This document shows positions 1-6,520 of a DNA stretch of 9,587 nucleotides, piece by piece; position 1 is the stretch's first letter; each line of letters opens with the position of its first letter. Source of the stretch: DATAVK01 sp036267755. Its GTDB lineage: Bacteria; Actinomycetota; Actinomycetes; JAFAQI01. The stretch spans positions 1-9,587 of the forward strand of contig DATAVK010000153.1 of the NCBI GenBank assembly GCA_036267755.1. The letters are read 5' to 3'. Under the pieces are notes generated by a model, which ran no database searches, was not told where the DNA came from, and worked only from the letters and a program-made list of their open reading frames with translations. Made by a program: the position numbers and the translations under genes.

Positions 1-1
1 T

Positions 2-1633
2 AAGGGTCTCACCGCCTCCAGCCTCGGCCGGCTGCTGAAGTCCCGCGGCCTGCGGGTCACCATGCAGAAGCTCGATCCGTACCTCAACGTCGACCCCGGC
101 ACGATGAACCCGTTCCAGCACGGCGAGGTGTTCGTCACGGCAGACGGCGCCGAGACCGACCTCGACGTCGGCCACTACGAGCGGTTCCTCGACGAGGAGC
201 TCGAAGGCTCGGCCAACGTCACCACCGGGGGCGTCTACTCCGAGGTGATCGCGAAGGAACGCCGCGGCGAGTATCTCGGCGACACCGTCCAGGTCATCCC
301 GCACATCACCGACGAGATCAAGGCTCGGATCCGGGCGATGGCAAGCGACGACGTCGACGTGGTCATCACCGAGATCGGCGGCACCGTCGGCGACATCGAG
401 TCGCTGCCGTTCCTCGAGGCGGCGCGACAGGTGCGCCAGGACCTCGGCCGGGACAACGTGTTCTTCCTGCACGTGTCACTGGTGCCCTACCTCGCGCCGT
501 CCGGCGAGCAGAAGAGCAAGCCGACCCAGCACTCCGTCCAGTCGCTCCGCTCAATCGGCATCACGCCGGACGCGATCGTCTGCCGCTCCGACCGGCCGAT
601 CCCCGAGAGCATGAAGCACAAGATCGCGCAGACATGCGACGTCGACGACGAGGCGGTCGTCTCGGCCGCGGACGCCCCGTCGATCTACGACATCCCGAAG
701 GTGCTGCACAGCGAGGGTCTCGATGCGTACGTCGTACGCCGGCTGAACCTGCCGTTCCGCGACGTGGACTGGACCGAGTGGGACGAGTTGCTGCGCCGGG
801 TGCACCGGCCGTCTCGTCGGGTCACGATCGCGCTGGTCGGGAAGTACGTGGACCTGCCGGACGCCTACCTGTCGGTCACCGAGGCGCTGCGCGCCGGTGG
901 GGTGGCGAACGACGCGAAGATCGACATCCGCTGGGTCACCTCGGACGACTGCGCCGACCCGGCTGGCGCCGCGCGCACGCTCGACGGCGTCGACGGCATT
1001 CTGGTGCCCGGCGGGTTCGGAGTGCGGGGGATCGAGGGCAAGTTGGGCGCGATCCGGCACGCCCGGGAGCACCGGATCCCGACGCTGGGCCTGTGCCTCG
1101 GGCTGCAGTGCATGGTGATCGAGATCGCCCGTGACAAGGCCGATCTGGTCGGGGCGAACTCCGCCGAGTTCGACCCGGAGACGCCCCACCCCGTCATCGC
1201 GACCATGGCCGACCAGCGGGATGTCGTGGCCGGCGAGCGAGACATGGGCGGCACGATGCGCCTCGGTTCGTATCCGGCGACGCTGGTGGAGGGATCGATC
1301 GTCGCGGAGGCGTACGGCGCAACCCGGGTGGCCGAACGGCACCGTCACCGCTACGAGGTGGCCAACGACTACCGCGACCGGCTCGAGGCGGCTGGGCTGG
1401 TGATCTCCGGGACGTCACCCGATGGTCGGCTCGTCGAGTTCGCCGAGCTGGCCCGCCACGAGCACCCGTTCTTCGTCGGTACCCAGGCCCACCCGGAGTT
1501 CCGGTCCCGGCCCACTCGGGCGCACCCGCTGTTTGCCGCGTTCATCGCGGCCGGGCTGGAGCGGGCGCGAGCCGCGACCACCGAGATCGGCGGGGTCACG
1601 CTCCCGGCGGATGGCCTGTCCGTCGGTACATGA
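2..1633 (+). CDS. pyrG: CTP synthase (glutamine-hydrolysing), 5' end missing
   Basis: This enzyme makes CTP from UTP, ATP and glutamine-derived ammonia in the cytoplasm. The reading frame is open from base 2; its first visible residues, KGLTASSLG, are the tail of the N-terminal P-loop, so I estimate that 17-25 residues lie upstream of the window. The ATG at 62 is internal, because the conserved stretch before it (LLKSRGLRVT) is already CTP synthase sequence. The synthase domain follows, with KLDPYLNVDPGTMNPFQHGE and GGTVGDIES. The C-terminal class I glutaminase domain shows the oxyanion-region PGGFGVRG, the nucleophile Cys in GLCLGLQ (codon 1094-1096), and the His/Glu pair in AHPEF (codons 1490 and 1496). 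All catalytic residues I can check are present. The TGA stop overlaps the ATG of the next gene by 4 bases, which suggests coupled translation. The identification is essentially certain; only the start is unseen. Confidence 0.97.
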   Translation, partial: KGLTASSLGRLLKSRGLRVTMQKLDPYLNVDPGTMNPFQHGEVFVTADGAETDLDVGHYERFLDEELEGSANVTTGGVYSEVIAKERRGEYLGDTVQVIPHITDEIKARIRAMASDDVDVVITEIGGTVGDIESLPFLEAARQVRQDLGRDNVFFLHVSLVPYLAPSGEQKSKPTQHSVQSLRSIGITPDAIVCRSDRPIPESMKHKIAQTCDVDDEAVVSAADAPSIYDIPKVLHSEGLDAYVVRRLNLPFRDVDWTEWDELLRRVHRPSRRVTIALVGKYVDLPDAYLSVTEALRAGGVANDAKIDIRWVTSDDCADPAGAARTLDGVDGILVPGGFGVRGIEGKLGAIRHAREHRIPTLGLCLGLQCMVIEIARDKADLVGANSAEFDPETPHPVIATMADQRDVVAGERDMGGTMRLGSYPATLVEGSIVAEAYGATRVAERHRHRYEVANDYRDRLEAAGLVISGTSPDGRLVEFAELARHEHPFFVGTQAHPEFRSRPTRAHPLFAAFIAAGLERARAATTEIGGVTLPADGLSVGT

Positions 1634-2307
1634 CCGCCCCTGATTCCGGCTCGAGCGAGGACCTCGCCGACGAACCTGCGGCGTACCCCGTGGTCGCCTC
1701 GCACACGGCGTTTCGCAGCGGTCGCGTCATCGATGTCCGCACCGACGAGGTCCGGATGTCCGACGGAGCCACCGCCCTGCGCGACGTGGTCGTGCACCCC
1801 GGCGCGGTCGGCATCGTCGCCGTCGATGACGACCAGCGGGTCCTGCTGATCCAGCAGTACCGACATCCCGTCGGATGGCGGTTGTGGGAGCCGCCGGCCG
1901 GCCTGCTCGACGAGCCCGGCGAGGACCCGCTGGTCGCCGCCCAGCGCGAGCTGTTCGAAGAGGCGCACCTGCAGGCGGACCGCTGGGACGTCCTCGTGGA
2001 TGCCTACACCTCGCCCGGGATGTGCGACGAAGCCGTGCGCATCTACCTGGCACGCGACGTCACCCCTTCCCGCGGCGAGCGGTTCGTTGGCCACGACGAG
2101 GAGGCTGACCTCACCAGCCGGTGGGTGCCGCTCAGCGAGGCCGTCGATGCTGTCCTGGCGGGCGCACTGCACAACCCGTTGGCGGCGATGGGCCTGCTGG
2201 CCGCCGCTCACGTGCTGGCACGTGACGGCAGCGGACTCCGGCCGGCAGACACGCCGTGGCCCCAGATGTCGGCCTTCCCCGGCTCGGCACGAGCCGGGGG
2301 GTCCTAG
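1630..2307 (+). CDS. Nudix hydrolase, ADP-ribose pyrophosphatase-like
   Basis: This 225-residue protein probably hydrolyses ADP-ribose to AMP and ribose 5-phosphate. The core VLLIQQYRHPVGWRLWEPPAG (residues 71-91), the Nudix box starting at Gly91 with REL-F-EE at 106-111, and the later SPGMCDEAVRIYLA (128-141) are typical of this Nudix subfamily. From memory it resembles the mycobacterial protein encoded next to pyrG. The metal-binding glutamates E107, E110 and E111 are present. Two deviations from the general Nudix box stand out. The loop between the first Gly and Glu98 is one residue longer, which I also recall in actinobacterial relatives. The usual Gly two residues after the EE pair is His113. 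The ATG overlaps the pyrG stop (ATGA), with no clear ribosome site, so translation is probably coupled. The last 10 codons form a strong hairpin. The substrate is inferred from the subfamily; another nucleoside-diphosphate sugar is possible. Confidence 0.88.
   Translation: MTAPDSGSSEDLADEPAAYPVVASHTAFRSGRVIDVRTDEVRMSDGATALRDVVVHPGAVGIVAVDDDQRVLLIQQYRHPVGWRLWEPPAGLLDEPGEDPLVAAQRELFEEAHLQADRWDVLVDAYTSPGMCDEAVRIYLARDVTPSRGERFVGHDEEADLTSRWVPLSEAVDAVLAGALHNPLAAMGLLAAAHVLARDGSGLRPADTPWPQMSAFPGSARAGGS
2277..2299 (+). terminator. Perfect 10-bp GC hairpin at the end of the Nudix gene
   Basis: The arms CCCCGGCTCG (2277-2286) and CGAGCCGGGG (2290-2299) are exact reverse complements around a 3-base GCA loop, and two G-T wobble pairs can extend the stem outward. 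It lies inside the last codons of the Nudix gene and ends 5 bases before the TAG stop. There is no T-run after it, only GTCCTAG. Actinobacteria often use such U-less hairpins as terminators, so it plausibly ends the pyrG-Nudix transcript. It could instead protect the mRNA 3' end or attenuate read-through into ald. The structure is seen; the function is inferred. Confidence 0.6.
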
Positions 2308-2362
2308 ACTCCGATCCCGGGGCCGGGACCGTCCGGACATCGCCCGTCAACGACGCCGGGCG
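2305..2362 (+). promoter_or_regulatory. Possible ald promoter and leader
   Basis: TAGACT at 2305-2310 fits the actinobacterial -10 pattern TANNNT, and it overlaps the Nudix stop codon. I see no convincing -35 at 17-18 bases. A start near 2317 would give a leader of about 66 bases. Two small inverted repeats lie there: TCCCG/CGGGA at 2315-2319 and 2324-2328 (4-base loop), and CGCCCG/CGGGCG at 2341-2346 and 2357-2362 (10-base loop). Ald is often regulated by an AsnC/Lrp-family activator in actinobacteria, but I cannot point to a clear operator here. Such a -10 match occurs by chance fairly easily in a 75-base gap. Confidence 0.3.
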
Positions 2363-2382
2363 CAGTGAGAGGTGCGTGCACG

Positions 2383-3498
2383 ATGCGTGTCGGGGTTCCG
2401 CGCGAGGTCAAGGACAACGAGTTCCGGGTCGCCATCACGCCGTCGGGCGTGCATGAGCTGGTCACCCAGGGTCACGACGTACTCGTCGAACGAGACGCCG
2501 GGATCGGGTCGTCGATCCCCGACGAAGACTTCATTGCCGCCGGGGCCAGCATCCTCGACAAGGCCGACGAGGTCTGGGCCGCCGCAGACCTGGTCTGCAA
2601 GGTCAAGGAGCCGGTGGCGGAGGAGTACCACCGGATGCGCGGGGACCAGGTGCTGTTCACGTACCTGCATCTCGCTGCCAGCGAGCCGTGTACCCGGGCG
2701 ATCATCGACTCCGGGATCACGGCGATCAGCTACGAGACGGTCCAGCTGCCCGATGGTTCGCTCCCGCTGCTCGCACCGATGAGCGAGGTCGCCGGCCGGA
2801 TGGCGCCGCAGGTGGGAGCGCATCACCTGCAGCGTGACGGCGGTGGGCGAGGTGTCCTGATGGGCGGCGTGTCGGGCACCTACGCCGCGAAGGTCGTCGT
2901 GCTCGGCGCCGGTGTCTCCGGGATGAACGCCGCAGCGATCGCGCTGGGCATGCAGGCAGAGGTGCTCGTGCTCGACCGCAACATCGAGAAGCTGCGGCAG
3001 GCCGACCGGATCTACCAGGGCCACCTGCAGACCGTGGCGTCGAACACCTACGAGGTCGAGAAGGCGTGTCTTGACGCTGACCTCGTCATCGGGGCGGTTC
3101 TGGTAGCCGGAGCCAAGGCCCCGACCCTCGTCACCGATGACCTGGTCTCCCGGATGAAGCCGGGGGCGGTCCTGGTCGACATCGCCGTCGACCAGGGTGG
3201 TTGCTTCGAGTCGACCCGGCCCACGACTCACTCCGACCCGACGTTCATGGTCCACGAGGCCGTCTTCTACTGCGTCGCCAACATGCCCGGCGCCGTCCCG
3301 CACACCTCGACCTACGCCCTGACCAACGTGACAATGCCGTACGCCGAGCGGATCGCCGGTCTGGGTTGGCAGGAAGCGGTACGACGGGACCCGGCGCTCG
3401 CGCTGGGCGTGAACGTCGTCGGCGGGGACATCGTCTATCCACCGGTCGCCGAGGCACACGGGCTCGCTTCGCGGCCACTGGCCGAGGTGCTGGGCTGA
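2383..3498 (+). CDS. ald: Alanine dehydrogenase (NAD-dependent)
   Basis: This enzyme interconverts L-alanine and pyruvate plus ammonia with NAD(H), linking alanine use and redox balance. From the ATG at 2383 the protein is 371 residues, the standard Ald length, and every key residue falls at the usual number: R15, K75 (CKVKEP) and H96 (YLHLAA) for pyruvate binding and catalysis, the nucleotide-binding GAGVSG at 175-180, D198 at the end of the next strand for the NAD ribose, and D270 in VDIAVDQGG. A GTG at 2365 would add six residues (MRGACT) not normal for the family, while GAGAGG at 2367-2372 lies 10 bases before the ATG as a ribosome site. I therefore chose 2383. The stop overlaps the proposed CTG start of xerD. 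The assignment is firm. Confidence 0.96.
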   Translation: MRVGVPREVKDNEFRVAITPSGVHELVTQGHDVLVERDAGIGSSIPDEDFIAAGASILDKADEVWAAADLVCKVKEPVAEEYHRMRGDQVLFTYLHLAASEPCTRAIIDSGITAISYETVQLPDGSLPLLAPMSEVAGRMAPQVGAHHLQRDGGGRGVLMGGVSGTYAAKVVVLGAGVSGMNAAAIALGMQAEVLVLDRNIEKLRQADRIYQGHLQTVASNTYEVEKACLDADLVIGAVLVAGAKAPTLVTDDLVSRMKPGAVLVDIAVDQGGCFESTRPTTHSDPTFMVHEAVFYCVANMPGAVPHTSTYALTNVTMPYAERIAGLGWQEAVRRDPALALGVNVVGGDIVYPPVAEAHGLASRPLAEVLG

Positions 3499-4433
3499 GC
3501 GGCTCGACTTCCGTCCCACGAGTCGTCGCGGCGTACCTGGATCATCTCGCTGTCGAGCGTGGGCTTGCCAAGAACACGCTGAACTCGTATCGACGTGACC
3601 TTCAGCGTTATGTTGATTATGTAGCGTTGGGCAACGAAGACCGCACCATCGATGACCTGACCGAGGCCGACGTGAGTGGCTTCCTGGCCTCGCTGCGTTC
3701 CGGGAGCCCGGACCGTCTGCCACTGAAACCGTCCTCGGCCGCCCGCGCCGTCGTCGCGGTGCGGGGGATGCACCGGTTCGCCAGCCGCGAGGGGCTCACC
3801 GCGAGCGACCCCGCCGCTGCCGTCCGACCCCCGACGCCACCGATGCGGCTACCCCGGGCGCTCCCGGTCGACGACGTCCTGGCCATCATCGAGGCGGCCG
3901 GCTTCGACGGGACGCCACCGGCCACGCGCGATCGCGCCCTGCTCGAGCTGCTCTACGGCACGGGCGCGCGGATCAGTGAGGCGGTGGGGCTCGACGTCGA
4001 CGACGTGGACCTGGAGTCGGGGACCGTGCTGCTGCACGGCAAGGGTGGCAAGGACCGGATCGTGCCGATCGGCAGCTTCGCCCGGGACGCCGTTACCGCC
4101 TACCTCGTCCGGGGCCGGCCGACCTTTGCCGCGTCCGGTCGAAGCGGGCCGGCGCTGTTCCTCAACACCCGTGGCGGCCGGCTCACCCGGCAGAGCGGCT
4201 GGACCGTGCTGCGTGCTGCCGCCGATCGCGCGGGGCTGCAGGTAACGGTCGGGCCGCACACCCTCCGGCACTCGTTCGCGACCCACCTGCTGGACGGTGG
4301 GGCGGACGTCCGGGTGGTCCAGGAGCTGCTCGGCCACGCGTCGGTGACGACCACCCAGGCCTACACGCTGGTGACCGTGGACCGGCTGCGTGAGGTCTAC
4401 GCGACGGCGCATCCCCGCGCTCGCTCAGGCTGA
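3495..4433 (+). CDS. xerD: Tyrosine recombinase XerD, probable CTG start
   Basis: Site-specific recombinase that, with XerC, resolves chromosome dimers at dif near the terminus. The N-terminal SAM-like core-binding domain (about residues 8-105; ERGLAKNTLNSYRRDL) is followed by the catalytic domain. The active-site residues are complete: R159, K183, H255, R258, H281 and nucleophile Y290, with the same spacing that I recall for E. coli XerD. No ATG, GTG or TTG exists in frame between the far interior of ald and the middle of the core-binding domain (first TTG 3627). CTG at 3495 overlaps the ald TGA and has GAGG at 3484-3487, 7 bases upstream. That start gives 312 residues, normal for XerC/XerD. 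A longer form from TTG 3366 would overlap ald by about 130 bases and adds non-conserved sequence. Codons 32-46 are unusually rich in A/T-ending codons. XerD rather than XerC is inferred from its place upstream of parA-scpAB. Confidence 0.9.
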   Translation: MSGSTSVPRVVAAYLDHLAVERGLAKNTLNSYRRDLQRYVDYVALGNEDRTIDDLTEADVSGFLASLRSGSPDRLPLKPSSAARAVVAVRGMHRFASREGLTASDPAAAVRPPTPPMRLPRALPVDDVLAIIEAAGFDGTPPATRDRALLELLYGTGARISEAVGLDVDDVDLESGTVLLHGKGGKDRIVPIGSFARDAVTAYLVRGRPTFAASGRSGPALFLNTRGGRLTRQSGWTVLRAAADRAGLQVTVGPHTLRHSFATHLLDGGADVRVVQELLGHASVTTTQAYTLVTVDRLREVYATAHPRARSG

Positions 4434-4434
4434 C

Positions 4435-4449
4435 CTGGCCGGTTGCCAG
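4435..4449 (+). terminator. Small hairpin just after xerD
   Basis: CTGGC (4435-4439) and GCCAG (4445-4449) can pair around a 5-base CGGTT loop, one base after the xerD stop. The stem is only 5 bp and no T-run follows, so it is a weak terminator candidate at best. It also covers the proposed -35 of the parA promoter, which may be coincidence. Confidence 0.25.
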
Positions 4450-4472
4450 AGCCGCCTTGGGCGCACTAGGTT
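4443..4472 (+). promoter_or_regulatory. Probable vegetative promoter of parA
   Basis: TTGCCA at 4443-4448 differs from TTGACA at one position. After an 18-base spacer, TAGGTT at 4467-4472 matches the actinobacterial -10 pattern TANNNT. A start near 4479 would leave a leader of about 64 bases before the parA ATG. GGTTCA occurs at 4469-4474 and again at 4524-4529, and CGATTC (4475-4480) is an inverted match to GAATCG (4511-4516). These short repeats could be part of an operator, but they are near what chance allows. No other gap in the window has such a good two-box match. Confidence 0.5.
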
Positions 4473-4542
4473 CACGATTCGTCGCCGAGTCATTTTCCCG
4501 GCAAGTCGCGGAATCGGCTAGACGGTTCATCGAGAGGACGAT

Positions 4543-5412
4543 ATGTCGACATCCAAGCCCAAGTCGGTGCGTGAGCTGGGCCCCACCGGTCGTCCGGTTC
4601 CCCGGTTGCGGGACCCGAAGCCGCTCGACCACCACGGGCCGGCAACGGTCCTCGCCCTGTGCAACCAGAAGGGCGGGGTCGGGAAGACCACGTCGACCAT
4701 CAACCTCGGTGCCGCCCTAGCGGAGTTCGGCCGCAAGGTCCTCCTGGTCGACTTCGACCCGCAAGGCGCGCTCTCGGTGGGCCTCGGTGTCAACCCGATG
4801 GAGCTGGACCAGACGATCTACAACGCGCTGATGGAGCGCTCGGTGACGGCAGACGACATCCTGTTGAAGACGAATGTGGCCGGCATGGACCTGCTGCCGT
4901 CCAACATCGACCTGTCCGCGGCCGAGGTCCAGCTGGTGGGGGAGGTCGCTCGGGAGCAGAGCCTGAAGCGGATCCTCGAACCGATGCTTCCCGACTACGA
5001 CGTGATCCTCATCGACTGCCAGCCGTCGCTCGGCCTGCTCACCATCAACGCCCTGACGGCGGCGGACGGGGTGATCGTTCCGCTTGAGTGTGAGTACTTC
5101 TCGCTGCGCGGCGTCGCACTGTTGATCCAAACCATAGACAAGGTGCGCGAACGGTTGAACCCTCAACTGGAGCTTGAGGGGATCTTGGCCACCATGTATG
5201 ACCGGCGCACGCTGCACGGCCGCGAAGTCCTGGCCCGCGTGGTGCAGGCGTTCGGTGACAAGGTCTTCCACACCGTGGTGAACCGCACCGTCCGGTTCCC
5301 GGAGACCACCGTGGCGGGTGAGCCCATCACCAGCTTCGCCTCATCGTCGGTCGGCGCCGCGTCGTACCGGGACCTGGCTCGAGAGGTGGTCGCGCGATGC
5401 CTCGCCGAGTGA
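4543..5412 (+). CDS. ParA/Soj-family ATPase (orphan, scp-linked type)
   Basis: Deviant-Walker P-loop ATPase of the ParA/MinD superfamily, 289 residues. Such proteins dimerise on ATP, bind DNA or membrane and position cargo such as chromosomes, plasmids or protein complexes. The deviant Walker A KGGVGKTT is at 43-50, with both the signature Lys43 and the P-loop Lys48; Walker A' is VDFDPQG at 69-75 and Walker B ends at ILIDCQPSLG (D158). A 35-residue N-terminal stretch rich in Pro and basic residues precedes the P-loop, with the LGPTGRP motif that I recall in streptomycete homologues. AGAGGA at 4533-4538 supports the ATG. No ParB follows; instead a small basic protein overlaps by 16 bases. From memory, the main parAB of actinobacteria lies near the replication origin, so this is a second ParA of poorly known role. 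Such genes are often misannotated as cobyrinic acid a,c-diamide synthase. Confidence 0.92.
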   Translation: MSTSKPKSVRELGPTGRPVPRLRDPKPLDHHGPATVLALCNQKGGVGKTTSTINLGAALAEFGRKVLLVDFDPQGALSVGLGVNPMELDQTIYNALMERSVTADDILLKTNVAGMDLLPSNIDLSAAEVQLVGEVAREQSLKRILEPMLPDYDVILIDCQPSLGLLTINALTAADGVIVPLECEYFSLRGVALLIQTIDKVRERLNPQLELEGILATMYDRRTLHGREVLARVVQAFGDKVFHTVVNRTVRFPETTVAGEPITSFASSSVGAASYRDLAREVVARCLAE

Positions 5413-5801
5413 GCCTGCCCGGCGCGGACGAGCTGTTCCGTTCGACCGGTGGCCCGATGCCGCGGGATGCCGAGTCGGCTATCGCGGCCGGTGAGCGCGA
5501 AACCACCGATCCGCCCGGCGCCGTCCCGCAGCCGGCCGCGGCCGCCCGGACCCGCGCGGCGACCCGACCCACCGGACCACGCAGCCCGAGCCGTCGCGAG
5601 CGTCACGAAGAGAAGATCACCGTGTACGTCTCGCCCGAGGAGCTGGTCGACCTCGAGCACGCCCGCTTGATGCTCCGTGCCGATCATGGCCTGGGTGTCG
5701 ACCGCGGCCGGATCGTGCGGGAGGCCCTCGCCGTGGTGCTGGCAGACTTCGAAGCCAAGGGCGATCAGAGCATCCTGGTCCGCCGGCTGCGTCAGACCTG
5801 A
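5397..5801 (+). CDS. Small basic protein with predicted ribbon-helix-helix C-terminus, ParA neighbour
   Basis: Conserved hypothetical protein of 134 residues; its molecular function is not established to my knowledge. Three parts can be seen: an N-terminal motif MPRRVSLPGADELFRSTG (1-18), which I recall as conserved in actinobacterial relatives; a disordered Pro/Ala/Arg-rich linker (about 20-71); and a compact C-terminus (72-120) made of a strand KITVYVS and two amphipathic helices (PEELVDLEHARLMLR and DRGRIVREALAVVLADFEA). Strand-helix-helix of this size fits a dimeric ribbon-helix-helix DNA-binding fold. The gene begins inside parA, with GAGAGGTGG at 5381-5389 and an 8-base gap before its ATG, so the two are co-translated. 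The layout of a mobile basic N-terminus plus such a domain recalls plasmid partition partners like ParG, which stimulate ParA. The partner role is inference; DNA binding is prediction. Confidence 0.8.
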   Translation: MPRRVSLPGADELFRSTGGPMPRDAESAIAAGERETTDPPGAVPQPAAAARTRAATRPTGPRSPSRRERHEEKITVYVSPEELVDLEHARLMLRADHGLGVDRGRIVREALAVVLADFEAKGDQSILVRRLRQT

Positions 5802-5817
5802 CGAGCAGCCACCCCCG

Positions 5818-6477
5818 ATGCTGTTCGCGCTCGGCCAGCCGATCGTCCTGCTGGGCCTGCTCCTCGGATACCTGGCTGGCATGTTCGCCCAGTACTGGAC
5901 CCACCGGCTGATCCTCGGGGGCCGCCGTGGGCTGCGGGGTGTGACGAAACCGCAGCTGTGGTTGGACCCCTACTCAGCGGTCGGAGCACTCCTGGGTGGC
6001 ATGGGGTGGCCACCCGGTCAGGAGCTCGACCGCCGGCGAGTCCGGCTGCCGGTGATTCTCCTGCTGGCGTCGCTCGGCGTAGAGGCCGTGCTTGCGGCGA
6101 TCGGCCTCGCAGCCTTCCGTCTGGCCGGTGGAAGCTTCCTGAGTCTGGATCTCATCTCGACAGTGAATGTGATCCACGGAAACGGCCTGCTCGGGCTTCT
6201 GCCGCAGCTTCAGCGGCTGACCCTGGGCTTCGCCGTCGAGAGCCTGGCCTGCGGGGTGATCTGCCTGGTGCCGATCCCGCCGCTGCCGCTCGGCGTCTGG
6301 CTCTGGTCGGCGCTACCCCGCACCGCCGGGGCCCGCCGGTTCGCGTATCACCTGCTGGAGGAGAACTGGGGGATCCTCATCGTCCTGGTGCTCCTAGTGA
6401 TCCCGCTGGGTGGCCAGGAGCCGCTCCTGCTGAGCCTGGTCGGTGACGTCGTCGATCCGATCCTTCACGCCCTGTAA
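5818..6477 (+). CDS. Multi-pass membrane protein resembling a catalytically dead site-2 (M50) protease
   Basis: Membrane protein of 219 residues with hydrophobic segments at about 7-24, 76-101, 136-163 and 184-198. The ATG at 5818 was chosen because it begins the hydrophobic protein just after the previous stop; the frame is open upstream, but that part lies inside the preceding gene. There is no good ribosome site, so coupling is likely. Its outline follows small M50 site-2 proteases: KPQLWLDPYSAVGALL (44-59) corresponds to their NPxxHLDPxGTLL, RRRVRLPVILLLASLGVEAVLA (72-93) to the AGPxANxxLA region, and LVPIPPLPLG...ALP (150-167) to NLLPIPPLDG...LLP. However, no HExxH exists near the first segment (YLAGMFAQYWTH instead), the His of HLDP is Trp, and the PLDG Asp is missing. 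From memory, active M50 genes occur near scpAB in other bacteria, which supports the homology. Peptidase activity is unlikely. Confidence is high for the gene and moderate for the family. Confidence 0.75.
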   Translation: MLFALGQPIVLLGLLLGYLAGMFAQYWTHRLILGGRRGLRGVTKPQLWLDPYSAVGALLGGMGWPPGQELDRRRVRLPVILLLASLGVEAVLAAIGLAAFRLAGGSFLSLDLISTVNVIHGNGLLGLLPQLQRLTLGFAVESLACGVICLVPIPPLPLGVWLWSALPRTAGARRFAYHLLEENWGILIVLVLLVIPLGGQEPLLLSLVGDVVDPILHAL

Positions 6478-6480
6478 CGG

Positions 6481-6520
6481 GCGACGCGGCCGGTAGCCGT
6501 CGCAGCCCGGCGCGCCGGGC
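6481..6520 (+). terminator. Two adjacent GC-rich hairpins after the membrane-protein gene
   Basis: Hairpin one pairs GCGACG (6481-6486) with CGTCGC (6498-6503) across 11 bases, starting 3 bases after the TAA stop. Hairpin two is a perfect 16-base palindrome, GCCCGGCGCGCCGGGC (6505-6520), which can fold as a 6-bp stem with a CGCG loop. No T-run follows. Together they plausibly end or weaken the parA transcript ahead of the scpA promoter. The palindrome could alternatively be a binding site for a dimeric protein. Confidence 0.45.

Noticed and set aside
551..1348. Minus-strand open frame (265 codons) inside pyrG
   Set aside because: It lies fully opposite conserved CTP synthase sequence, and its product is rich in R, D, H and V without motifs.
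1369..2340. Minus-strand open frame (323 codons) opposite the end of pyrG and the Nudix gene
   Set aside because: It shadows two well-supported genes, lacks any domain pattern and has composition typical of antisense GC-rich frames.
2365..2382. GTG start for ald six codons upstream
   Set aside because: It would put the GAGAGG ribosome site inside the gene and shift all conserved Ald residue numbers by six.
2347..3723. Long minus-strand open frame (458 codons) opposite ald and the start of xerD
   Set aside because: It is a mirror of high-GC coding sequence on the other strand; the predicted protein is of low complexity in R, D, G and V, with no recognisable motif, and ald is certain.
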